From: DASVTR01 sp036382855
Lineage (GTDB): Bacteria; Acidobacteriota; Blastocatellia; Pyrinomonadales; Pyrinomonadaceae
Length of the DNA stretch: 64,000 bases
Reading direction: 5' to 3'
NCBI GenBank assembly: GCA_036382855.1
Contig: DASVPO010000013.1
Span: 62,001 to 126,000 of the forward strand
In this document: positions 26,433 through 34,264 of the stretch, piece after piece
Position numbering within the stretch: position 1 is the stretch's first letter
Layout of the letters: every line of letters begins with the position of its first letter
Translations under genes and position numbers: made by a program
Notes under the pieces: model-generated
What the model was told of the DNA's origin: nothing
Seen by the model: only the letters and a program-made list of their open reading frames with translations
Databases searched by the model: none

Positions 26433-27836
26433 ATGATTAAACGAGCTATCAAAAGGAGTCTGACGTTCGCGTCCGGCCTTCTTCTGTTTTTATCTCTCGC
26501 CCCGACCATTTCGCTACAGGCACAGCAGCCGACGCCCGATCAACAACCGCCGGCCACCTACACGCGCCCAACCTCCATGACGAGGCCCGTGGGCAGCACT
26601 ACTACGCAACCCGGCGCTACAACAACAACGCCCGTCGCGCCCGACATCGCGCCGCCGCCTGTCGAATTCGCGAGGCAGGGTGTGTTGATAGAGACGCTTG
26701 ACGGGCAGAAGGTGTTGGAACAGAGCGTTGATGTAGGCTTCAATCCGGCCTCCGCCGTTAAGCTGGCAACAGCGCTCAACGCCCTGCACAACTTCGGCCC
26801 CGGCCACCGCTTCTCAACAGGCGTCTGGACCAACGGCACGCTCGACACTGCGACGGGCACGCTCACCGGCGACCTGATTATTTCCGGGCGCGACCCTTCT
26901 TTCCACTACGAACACGCCATCATGCTGGCGCATGAATTGAATGAACTGGGGATTCGCACCGTCACGGGCGACCTCATCATCGCGCCGCGCTTTACGATGA
27001 ACTTCGATTGGTCCACCCAGCGCTCCGGCGACCAGCTTTACGATACACTCGATTCGTCGCGGCGTCCGGCGGCGGCCGTTCGCGCCTGGAATGAAGAGCG
27101 CGCCGTGTTTGCTGACTACGCTAATTTTCCCGTCGTGCCGAGCGTCGCAGTGATGGGCGCTGTCTACGTTGACTCCGTGCCGCAGGGCGCGCGACTCCTG
27201 CTCGACCATCGGTCGAGCAAGCTCGTTGACATACTGAAGGTGCTGCTCTGCTATTCAAACAATTTCATGTCCGAGCGCCTCGGAGATAATCTGGGCGGTG
27301 CAAGCGGCGTCGAAGAGTTTCTGAAACGAACACTCAACTTGCAGCCGTCGGAAGTCAAGCTGGCTTCAACGAGCGGCCTCGGCGTTAATCGTGTCACGCC
27401 GCGCGCGATGATGAAAATCCTGCGTGCGCTCCGCGCCGAACTCGCCAAACACAGGCTCACGTTTTCAGACATCATGCCCGTCGCGGGCATTGACCCCGGC
27501 ACACTGGAGAAGCGCTACACGGTCGCGCCCGCGCGCGGCAGCGTCGTCGCCAAGACAGGCACTCTCATCAGAACAGACGGCGGCGCAAGTGCTCTCGTCG
27601 GGCAGATGCGCACGGCTTCGGGCGAGACACTGCTCTTCGTCATCTTCAACATGCGCGGCAACGTCCTGCGTTTCCGTGAAACACAGGATCAACTCGTGGC
27701 GCAGATTCAAAATCAGCGCGGCGGCCCAGCGCCCTTCAGCTATCGCCCGCTCACGCTCTCTATGCGTCTGGCCGACACACAACTGCGCGGCTCTTCCGCC
27801 AACGGCAAAGACGAATACGAACCCGGAACGAATTAG
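26433..27836 (+). CDS. dacB: D-alanyl-D-alanine carboxypeptidase/endopeptidase (PBP4 family)
   Basis: 467 residues, exported (signal peptide ending near SLQAQQ). After a Pro/Thr-rich linker of about 50 residues comes the penicillin-binding fold. Its motifs are NPASAVKLAT (SxxK nucleophile), CYSNNFMSERLG (SxN), and VVAKTGTL (KTG). PBP4-type enzymes trim peptidoglycan cross-links and stem peptides. ATG 26433 is preferred to 26421 because GGAGAG sits just upstream. A palindromic repeat and a hairpin terminator follow. Confidence 0.92.
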   Translation: MIKRAIKRSLTFASGLLLFLSLAPTISLQAQQPTPDQQPPATYTRPTSMTRPVGSTTTQPGATTTTPVAPDIAPPPVEFARQGVLIETLDGQKVLEQSVDVGFNPASAVKLATALNALHNFGPGHRFSTGVWTNGTLDTATGTLTGDLIISGRDPSFHYEHAIMLAHELNELGIRTVTGDLIIAPRFTMNFDWSTQRSGDQLYDTLDSSRRPAAAVRAWNEERAVFADYANFPVVPSVAVMGAVYVDSVPQGARLLLDHRSSKLVDILKVLLCYSNNFMSERLGDNLGGASGVEEFLKRTLNLQPSEVKLASTSGLGVNRVTPRAMMKILRALRAELAKHRLTFSDIMPVAGIDPGTLEKRYTVAPARGSVVAKTGTLIRTDGGASALVGQMRTASGETLLFVIFNMRGNVLRFRETQDQLVAQIQNQRGGPAPFSYRPLTLSMRLADTQLRGSSANGKDEYEPGTN

Positions 27837-27978
27837 TAAGGTAAAAGTAAAAAGGTAAAAGGTAAAAGTTAGAGAAATACAAAAGGCAAAAGGGAAGATG
27901 AGAGGCTTGCTTCTCGTCTTCCCTTTTGCTTTTTTCTTTTCCTAACTTTTACCTTTTTACTTTTGCCTTTTAACTTAA
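27837..27978 (+). repeat. Intergenic palindrome of GGTAAAA-like words (second close copy)
   Basis: The left arm (AAGGTAAAAGTAAAAAGGTA and following) is complementary to the right arm (TAACTTTTACCTTTTTACTT and following). The inner segment GGGAAGATGAGAG matches that of 4176-4268, so the two copies share ancestry beyond the short word. Confidence 0.78.
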
Positions 27979-28561
27979 ATAAAGGCGCTCCGGCGGCCTG
28001 AGAGTCGCCGGAGCGCTTTACGCCCTACCCGTGTGCAGCGTGCGGCACCGCACACGGGAGGACGGTCTCGTTAGTTGGCGCTCAGAAGAGTTTGCGCGCG
28101 TGGCTTATGCCTCGTTGACGTTCTGACTCAGGAGGAAGCGCCGCACCGCGACCCCGCCCGAGCGAATTTTTCATCAACATTAAAAAGGCAAGCGCGCGTC
28201 CGGCTGGCCCAACGTACAGGGAGAGCGACGACCGAAGAGGCCGCGCCCGTCTGGAGCTTTGACAGCAAACGCTGCGCCGCTCACTCTCGCGCCTCATCGG
28301 CAGCACGCTAAATCCAGCATCCAACGCGAATGTCCTGCAAGCGCTTCCTCCATGCTTCGCGCGGGACGCACACGTCGTTGGGCCAATCTGTTTCCGTTAG
28401 TGACAAGGAGTATGTAACCCGCGTGCGTTTCGCGAGGAGCGCGGCGTCGTGCCTGCCGGTTGTGAAGACGGCTTCCGTTCGTGTCACTGAAGGTAACGCT
28501 CTTGCAGGGCTTGCGCGGCGAGAAGCATGAGATTCACGGAGGTTTTCGTGTGCTCTCTAGC
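27979..28561. other. About 580-bp non-coding leader before the pilin cluster
   Basis: No frame here looks like protein. It holds the terminator at 27985-28019 and a second hairpin (CCCGTGTGC .. GCACACGGG, about 28027-28057). It ends at the sigma-54 promoter starting at 28562. The rest shows nothing I can assign. Confidence 0.55.
27985..28019 (+). terminator. Hairpin terminator downstream of dacB
   Basis: GCGCTCCGGCG and CGCCGGAGCGC form an 11-bp GC-rich stem with a 10-nt loop, followed by TTT. It isolates dacB from the pilin cluster. Confidence 0.75.
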
Positions 28562-28577
28562 TGGCATAACGCTTGCT
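28562..28577 (+). promoter_or_regulatory. Sigma-54 (RpoN) promoter of the minor pilin cluster
   Basis: TGGCATAACGCTTGCT matches the consensus TGGCAYRN4TTGCW at every defined position, with GG and GC separated by exactly 10 bp. Transcription would start near 28588, about 70 nt before the first pilin ATG. The NtrC-family activator gene at the end of the cluster fits this. Confidence 0.75.
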
Positions 28578-28658
28578 CCTTCGAGTGCCGCGAAGCGGTC
28601 TCACGCGTTCGGAGTTGTGAGGTCAGGCGAAGGCTTTTCGGTGGAGGCAACAACCTTA

Positions 28659-29720
28659 ATGAGAACAGCAAGCAGAATGGCCGGAAGAGGTCGGCAGAAG
28701 CACGGAGAGCGCGGCGTGACCATCGTGCAGGTGGTCATCACGCTGACGATTATAAGCATCGTCTCGACCTTCACAGTGTTAGGCATCAGAACCGCGCGTG
28801 CCAACATACGCCTGACCAATTCCTCTCGCCGCCTTGCCGGTCATCTCGAAAAAGCTCGCGCCGATGCTGTTCGTCGTCACGGAGATGCAAGCCTGACGCC
28901 GCTGTCGCTCACCTCTTATTCGGTGACGATGGATTTCGATTTGAACGGCAGCGTCGAGACGCGAACCTTTAATCTGGAAGATGGCGTCACTTTTACAGAG
29001 CCGCCTCCGCCGGGCATCACCTTCGATTGGCGCGGGCGCATTAACAGAGATCCTATCAGCTACACGATGGAAAATATCATCGAAGCGCAGGCCAGCGTTG
29101 ACGTGTCGGGCGCAGGCGACATCACGTTTGCCAGCGATATTTATGAAGACTACGTGCCCGCCATCAACGTCAACCCGGGCGGCTCAGCGGGAGTTGACTT
29201 AGGCTCTGTGATTAACGGCAATGTAGCGCCGCCGCCTAACCCGACGCCGTATCCGACACCAACGCCTCCGAGCGGCGATACGCAGCCGACGCCGACCCCA
29301 ACATCAACGCCGTATCCGACACCCACGCCGACGCCGACTGCGACGCCGACACCGTCGCCCAATTCAACACCGACGCCGACGCCAACCCCTACGCCGACGC
29401 CGCAGCCGACACCGACGCCGACAGCAACGCCCACGCCGACGCCGTCGCCGACGCCGCAATGTGTGCTGAACGCTTCGCCGGCCTCCATCTCTGTCAGGAA
29501 AAACGGCGGCTTCGCCAGCGTTTCGCTGTCTACGAGCACAGGCAACGGTTCGATTTCCGTCGGCTCCAAGCCCGCTAATCTGACCGTGACGCTCATCTCC
29601 GGCGGCAACGGAACGGCGAGCTTCAAGATTATATCCAACAACACTTCGCGCGGGACGTTTACCGTAACGTTCACATCGCCCTGCGGAACTAAGGCTGTCA
29701 GCGTTACGGTCACCAACTAA
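28659..29720 (+). CDS. FimT/GspH-like pseudopilin with Pro-Thr linker and Ig-like C-terminal domain
   Basis: 353 residues. A short basic leader ends in ERG, followed by VTIVQVVITLTIISIVST, a type IV pilin-like helix. The residue at +5 is Gln, not the usual Glu. The pseudopilin domain runs to about residue 185 (with FNLEDGVTF, FDWRGRINRD). Next comes a linker of about 75 residues made of PTPTP repeats (DNA 29226-29460), then a beta-rich C-terminal domain of about 85 residues (NASPASISVRKNGGFASVSL). ATG 28659 was chosen because earlier starts lie upstream of the sigma-54 transcription start. It is first in the minor pilin cluster. Confidence 0.8.
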   Translation: MRTASRMAGRGRQKHGERGVTIVQVVITLTIISIVSTFTVLGIRTARANIRLTNSSRRLAGHLEKARADAVRRHGDASLTPLSLTSYSVTMDFDLNGSVETRTFNLEDGVTFTEPPPPGITFDWRGRINRDPISYTMENIIEAQASVDVSGAGDITFASDIYEDYVPAINVNPGGSAGVDLGSVINGNVAPPPNPTPYPTPTPPSGDTQPTPTPTSTPYPTPTPTPTATPTPSPNSTPTPTPTPTPTPQPTPTPTATPTPTPSPTPQCVLNASPASISVRKNGGFASVSLSTSTGNGSISVGSKPANLTVTLISGGNGTASFKIISNNTSRGTFTVTFTSPCGTKAVSVTVTN

Positions 29721-29739
29721 GAGTAAGGAGAATTAACAA

Positions 29740-30270
29740 GTGTTGAGAAGAGAGCAGAGAGCGTTTCAACATCAGGCGAGCACACACACGCTCGCGAGCG
29801 GCAATGAGCGAGGCTTCAGTATCCTCGAAGTCTGCATCGCCTTGTTGATTCTGCTCATCGCCAGCCTCGGCGTCGCGACGGCCTTCGCTTTTTCGGTTCA
29901 CAATAATTCGAGCGCAGGCGACCGTACGGTTGCGGCTGCTCTCGCACAGCGGGAGATGGAACGCTTGCGCAATCTGGACTTTGAAGACCCTGCGCTGGAC
30001 GCGACCGCTGAGCCGGTCGTGCAAATCCTGACCGGCACAGGTCAACCGTGGGCCAATAACAATGGCCGCCCTTTCAGAGTCACGCTGACGATTACGGATA
30101 TTGATACCGATACGAATCCGGCCGCGGCCGGGCTCGACCCGACCGGCAAAGTTATCAGGATTGATGTCACACCCAGCGGCAACAGCGAGACATGGGCCAA
30201 CGGGACAGTCACACTCATCACAGCGCGCTCGGCTTTCGCTCCCGGGCCAAACTTCTGCGGGACTTGCTAA
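29740..30270 (+). CDS. PilV/GspI-like minor pilin (set 1)
   Basis: 176 residues starting with GTG at 29740 (AGGAG 9 nt upstream). A long leader of about 24 residues ends in ERG, then FSILEVCIALLILLIASLGV, a class III signal peptide cleaved by prepilin peptidase with Glu at +5. The globular part includes AALAQREMERLRNLDFEDPA, typical of PilV/GspI. Minor pilins initiate and cap type IV pili or related pseudopili in the inner membrane. It ends with CGTC. Confidence 0.85.
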   Translation: MLRREQRAFQHQASTHTLASGNERGFSILEVCIALLILLIASLGVATAFAFSVHNNSSAGDRTVAAALAQREMERLRNLDFEDPALDATAEPVVQILTGTGQPWANNNGRPFRVTLTITDIDTDTNPAAAGLDPTGKVIRIDVTPSGNSETWANGTVTLITARSAFAPGPNFCGTC

Positions 30271-30293
30271 GGCCGTCAGGGAGTCTGAATTTT

Positions 30294-30959
30294 ATGCACA
30301 CGTCACAGTCTGGCAAAAATCGAGAAGCTGGCTTTTCGTTGATTGAGCTGTTAATCGCGATGGCTATCATCATCATCGGCATGGGCGTCGCCAGCAAGCT
30401 GCTCGCACAATCTTTTGGCATCAGGTCGCGCGAGGACACGCGCTCGGACGCCATCGCAGATGCTCAACGCGCTCTCAACATCATGTCGCGCGAGATAGCC
30501 AACTCCGGCTTCGGACTGATGGATAACGGCGTCGTTCCGGCCGACAGCAACGCCACCTCGATTCGCATTCGTGCCAATCTCAACGCCTATCTGGGCCAGA
30601 CCACCGGCAACACCGTGACCGATAGAGACGAGGACGTGAAGTACATCATGTACGTTGACGATGCGGCGGAAAGACGCTACCTCGTTCGCTACGATGTCAA
30701 CCTCCCGCCGCCGCTCAATCAGACCGTGCTCGCCAACCGCATTGACTTTCTAAACATTGACTACTTTGACGCCGCCGGCAATCAATTGAACGTCGCGGCA
30801 AACCCTGCGCTCGTCTCTAACGCAACGCGGCTGGTGATAACCGTCGGCGTAACGCTGCCTGCCGTCGGTGCGCCAACGGCGTCCAACCACCAGCCGGCAT
30901 CGCAGATACAGCTTGCTTCCTCCGTCGTGCTGCGCAACGCGCGGCTGCTCACGTATTGA
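30294..30959 (+). CDS. PilW/GspJ-like minor pilin (set 1)
   Basis: 221 residues from ATG 30294. Leader NREAG, then FSLIELLIAMAIIIIGMGVA with Glu at +5. The globular domain has the PilW hallmark AQRALNIMSREIANSGFGL, followed by beta segments. It is strongly similar to the set 2 protein at 33562-34218 (shared REIxNSGxGLxDNG and TSIRIRAN). It lies 23 nt after the PilV-like gene. Confidence 0.87.
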   Translation: MHTSQSGKNREAGFSLIELLIAMAIIIIGMGVASKLLAQSFGIRSREDTRSDAIADAQRALNIMSREIANSGFGLMDNGVVPADSNATSIRIRANLNAYLGQTTGNTVTDRDEDVKYIMYVDDAAERRYLVRYDVNLPPPLNQTVLANRIDFLNIDYFDAAGNQLNVAANPALVSNATRLVITVGVTLPAVGAPTASNHQPASQIQLASSVVLRNARLLTY

Positions 30960-30998
30960 GGCGCGCAATTTTTCCATCATCGCTTGAGGTTACTGTTG

Positions 30999-32294
30999 AT
31001 GAAAGAGACCAAGAAGCTTTTGCTACCAATCGCTGCCGACAGAAAAAACGAGCGCGGCGCAGCCCTGCTGACGATGCTGATGATCTCCATGCTGCTGCTC
31101 TCCGCCGGCGGCGCGTTGATTCTGACCACAGGCATGTCGAACACGACGATGATTGACTCGACCGCCGAAGTGCAGGCTTACTACGGCGCGGAAGCAGGGC
31201 TGCAAGTCGCGCTCAACGCGCTGCGCGGCAACGTCGCTCCCGGCGGCACTCTGCCCAACGGAACGCAGATGGGCTTCCGTCGCGCCGTCACCCTTGACGG
31301 CCTTGACACAACCAGACCGACGCGTCTTGCCTCTTGGCTCGCCTATGACAATAACAACCGCTTTATCCTTAACAACAATTTCCTCAACTACTGCGCCTTC
31401 ACCCTCCAGATTAGCGACGCCGACGACCCTAATGGTGTGAGGCTCGACGGCGACCCGAACTACGTGCCGACACGGCTGCTGGTCCGCTCCATCGGCTTTG
31501 GCCCGAAGGGCGCGACCAAGCGCATGGAGATGATGATTCAGCGCGTTGACCTCAACTTCACGGAGCGCGCGATGCTCGCCGTGCGCTCTTCAGACCCGGA
31601 CCCGCTGACCGGCCTTCCCGGCCCGCCGATGACTTTCAACATCGGTGACAGTAACGCCAAGGAATATTCGGGACATGACGACTTCGCAGGCAGCACCGTC
31701 GTGTTACCCAGTTTCGGCGTCACATCGCTGGCTGACAAGCTTATCGCTGAGGATGCCATCACTAAGGGCAGCACCGTGCAGGGCCCGAAGGTGGAAGTAG
31801 TTCCGCTGAGTTCCCTTCCGCCGTGGCTTCAGACCGCAGACGCCGCGCGCCGCTTCCTTAACGACCTTGAAGAGGTCGCCAGAGCCAACGGCAGCTACCG
31901 CCAAAATTTCAGCGGCGTGGCGGGAAGCAATGCTCAACCGGCGTTCACCTTCGTTGACGGCAACTGCAATCTGGACGGCGGGGCAGGCTTGCTCGTCGTC
32001 ACAGGCACTCTCAACATGAGCGGAAATCCAAACTTCAACGGCCTTATCCTTGTGCTCGGCGGTGGCCGCGTCACTCGCGACGGCGGCGGCAACGGCACGG
32101 TTCTCGGCACAATGCTTGTCGCAGCCTTTGACCGCACATGGCCTGCCATCCAGAACAATCTCCCGCATCCATTTCTCGCTCCGAGTTTCACCACCGCTGG
32201 CGGCGGCAACAGCGACATGTTCTACAACTCCGATTGGGTCAAAAGGTCGCGAGCGCTGCTGGGCGCACGCGTCCGCGACGTACGCGAATACTAA
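30999..32294 (+). CDS. PilX-like minor pilin (set 1)
   Basis: 431 residues from ATG 30999 (GAGG 9 nt upstream). The N-terminus ERG-AALLTMLMISMLLLSAGG is a prepilin-like helix without Glu at +5, as in PilX/GspK proteins. VQAYYGAEAGLQVALNALRG is the PilX signature. The large C-terminal region contains FTFVDGNCNLDGGAGLLVVT and FNGLILVLGGG, a beta-helix-like segment shared with the set 2 paralog at 34265. It probably completes the minor pilin complex with PilV and PilW. Confidence 0.87.
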   Translation: MKETKKLLLPIAADRKNERGAALLTMLMISMLLLSAGGALILTTGMSNTTMIDSTAEVQAYYGAEAGLQVALNALRGNVAPGGTLPNGTQMGFRRAVTLDGLDTTRPTRLASWLAYDNNNRFILNNNFLNYCAFTLQISDADDPNGVRLDGDPNYVPTRLLVRSIGFGPKGATKRMEMMIQRVDLNFTERAMLAVRSSDPDPLTGLPGPPMTFNIGDSNAKEYSGHDDFAGSTVVLPSFGVTSLADKLIAEDAITKGSTVQGPKVEVVPLSSLPPWLQTADAARRFLNDLEEVARANGSYRQNFSGVAGSNAQPAFTFVDGNCNLDGGAGLLVVTGTLNMSGNPNFNGLILVLGGGRVTRDGGGNGTVLGTMLVAAFDRTWPAIQNNLPHPFLAPSFTTAGGGNSDMFYNSDWVKRSRALLGARVRDVREY

Positions 32295-32324
32295 GACGTT
32301 CATCTTGATTGTGCAGAGGTTGTA

Positions 32325-32948
32325 ATGAGAGCGAAGGCACATAGCTCGACAAAAGAAGGACGTAGGCTAAGCGGCGAGAGCGGCGCTTCCATCGTGGAGA
32401 TGCTCATTGTCCTGATGATAATCGCCATCGCCTCGACGTGGGCCTTCCTGCGTATCGTCGAAGCGCAACAGGCCACGCGGCTCGCCTCCGCGACGCAGGA
32501 GTTGACCGCCTATCTGGACAAAGCGCGGCTCGATTCGATCCGTCGCCACGCGACAGATGTTAACAGGATGGCGCAAATCTCGATTGACAGCGCGACGAGC
32601 TACAGCGTCCGTTTTGATTCAAACGGCGACGGGCAGCTTGACCCGCCGCGCGTCTTCAATTTTCAGCCCGGCGGCATCTCCTTCAACGTCGCCGCCTTCC
32701 CGACCGTCATCCGTTTCAACTGGCGCGGCCGCATCGTTGACGCGGCAGGCAATCAAACGAACACGCCTGCGTCCATCAGGTTGCAGGATGCGCGCGGCCC
32801 CGGCCCGTCAATCAACCTCTCGGCGGCGGGCGATACGACCACCTACAGCAATGTCAATATCACGAACGTTGCTCCCGGCAACGTCAATCTCTCCAGCGCT
32901 AATATCAGGCCGCGCACGCAAATGCCTGCGCCGTCTCCCATGTACTGA
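32325..32948 (+). CDS. FimT/GspH-like minor pilin (set 2)
   Basis: 207 residues. Leader ESG, then ASIVEMLIVLMIIAIAST with Glu at +5. The globular part has TQELTAYLDKARLDSIRRHA and FNWRGRIVD, parallel to set 1 (DWRGRIN), but it lacks the Pro-Thr linker and Ig-like domain of the set 1 protein. It starts 30 nt after the set 1 PilX-like gene. Confidence 0.85.
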   Translation: MRAKAHSSTKEGRRLSGESGASIVEMLIVLMIIAIASTWAFLRIVEAQQATRLASATQELTAYLDKARLDSIRRHATDVNRMAQISIDSATSYSVRFDSNGDGQLDPPRVFNFQPGGISFNVAAFPTVIRFNWRGRIVDAAGNQTNTPASIRLQDARGPGPSINLSAAGDTTTYSNVNITNVAPGNVNLSSANIRPRTQMPAPSPMY

Positions 32949-32974
32949 CGCTTCGACCCTTAATTTCGCCACTG

Positions 32975-33565
32975 ATGAAACAGCCAGCAAACATCGAAGC
33001 CCTTCGCGGCGGAAGCGAAACGAGAGCGCCGCAGCTTGCGCACAACGCAAAGCCTGCGCACAACGCAGAGCTCGCGCAAGACGCAGGGCTTGCGCAAGAC
33101 GAGCGCGGCTTTACGCTCATTGAGACTTCCATCGCTCTCGTCGTAATGATGGTCATGGCGCTGGGCGCGGCGTCGCTCTTCGCCTTCTCCGTTTACAACA
33201 ATTCCGGCGGCAGCGACCGCGCGCAGACGCTCGCCCTCGCGCAGCAGGCGCTCGAACGCCTGCGCCACGCAAAGTTTTCCGTGACCGGCACGGATGCGAT
33301 TCTCAATGCCGGAACACAGACCGAATTCGTCCGGCGCGGCGGGCAGAATCCGCTCGACCCGCAAGACCCGACCGGCCGCAACTACCGCGTCGTCTCGACG
33401 ATAGACGACAACCCCGCGACTCCCGGTGTTGATGTCAATACGCTCACCACCTTAAAGAGCGTGACCGTCACCGTCACACCGCTTGGCGCGGGCCAGAGTT
33501 GGGCCACAGGCGCGGGCGGAGCCGTGACGGTTATGACCCTGCGCTCGAAAACGGATACGCCATGA
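32975..33565 (+). CDS. PilV/GspI-like minor pilin (set 2)
   Basis: 196 residues. The leader is unusually long, about 44 residues, with imperfect repeats (AHNAKPAHNAELAQDAGLAQ) encoded by an 18-bp DNA repeat at 33035-33106. Then comes ERG-FTLIETSIALVVMMVMALGA with Glu at +5. ALAQQALERLRHAKFSVTGT marks the PilV/GspI group. Its stop overlaps the ATG of the next gene by 4 nt. Confidence 0.87.
   Translation: MKQPANIEALRGGSETRAPQLAHNAKPAHNAELAQDAGLAQDERGFTLIETSIALVVMMVMALGAASLFAFSVYNNSGGSDRAQTLALAQQALERLRHAKFSVTGTDAILNAGTQTEFVRRGGQNPLDPQDPTGRNYRVVSTIDDNPATPGVDVNTLTTLKSVTVTVTPLGAGQSWATGAGGAVTVMTLRSKTDTP
33035..33106 (+). repeat. 18-bp tandem repeat in the pilin leader
   Basis: Four degenerate 18-bp units of the form CTTGCGCACAACGCAAAG sit in frame in the cleaved leader of the set 2 PilV-like protein. 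In-frame gain or loss of units would only change leader length. Confidence 0.7.
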
Positions 33566-34218
33566 GTTATCAGCAAACATTTATTCGGCAGCCAGAGCCC
33601 GCTCCGCGTCGCTCCAACAGCGCGGCGGGCTTCTCTCTGATTGAGCTTTTAATCGCGATGACAGTCTCGCTGATTCTGATGGCGGCGGCGAGCACACTGC
33701 TGACCACAAGCCTCGGCACGCGCACGCGCGAGAATCGCCGCTCAGATGCTCTCTCCGACGCGCAACGCGCCATTAGCATGATGTCACGCGAAATCGGCAA
33801 TTCCGGCTACGGACTCATTGACAATGGAATCGTCGCCAGCGATTCGGGCCAGACTTCGATTCGCATTCGCGCCAACATTGACAGCGCCGTTGAGAGCGCC
33901 AGCGACCCTCTCATGCCTCCGCTTGCTACGGACGACCCGGACGAAGACGTGACGTATGTCTATCAGCCGGAGAGCGAGGCCATCGTCCGCTATGACCGCA
34001 ACACGAACATGAGCACGGTGCTCGCGCGGCCCGTCAACGTCTTCCGCATCCGTTATCTGGATGCGCTCAGCGTGGACACAACGGTTCCCAACGCCGTGAA
34101 GATTCGCCTGACCGTCCTCATCACGCTTCCGGCAACCAATAATCAACCGGCTTCACAAATGCAGCTCACATCCGATGTCGCGCTGCGCAACGCTCCGGCC
34201 GTGCTCGGTCGCTACTGA
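33562..34218 (+). CDS. PilW/GspJ-like minor pilin (set 2)
   Basis: 218 residues from ATG 33562. Leader NSAAG, then FSLIELLIAMTVSLILMAAA with Glu at +5. AQRAISMMSREIGNSGYGLI is the PilW signature. It is a close paralog of the set 1 PilW-like protein over the whole length, including the C-terminal NNQPASQMQLTSDVALRNAP versus NHQPASQIQLASSVVLRNAR. The ATGA overlap with the preceding gene implies translational coupling. Confidence 0.87.
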   Translation: MSYQQTFIRQPEPAPRRSNSAAGFSLIELLIAMTVSLILMAAASTLLTTSLGTRTRENRRSDALSDAQRAISMMSREIGNSGYGLIDNGIVASDSGQTSIRIRANIDSAVESASDPLMPPLATDDPDEDVTYVYQPESEAIVRYDRNTNMSTVLARPVNVFRIRYLDALSVDTTVPNAVKIRLTVLITLPATNNQPASQMQLTSDVALRNAPAVLGRY

Positions 34219-34264
34219 GCACAGCGAGCCAGTAGTTTTTCTGACGAAGTGAGGATTTGCCCCG

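Noticed and set aside
28075..28324. Short open frames on both strands upstream of the pilin cluster
   Set aside because: Composition not protein-like and no RBS; the region reads as a non-coding leader before the sigma-54 promoter.
29226..29460. Tandem repeat considered as a CRISPR-like array
   Set aside because: It is in-frame coding sequence for a Pro-Thr linker without spacers; no CRISPR array exists in the window.
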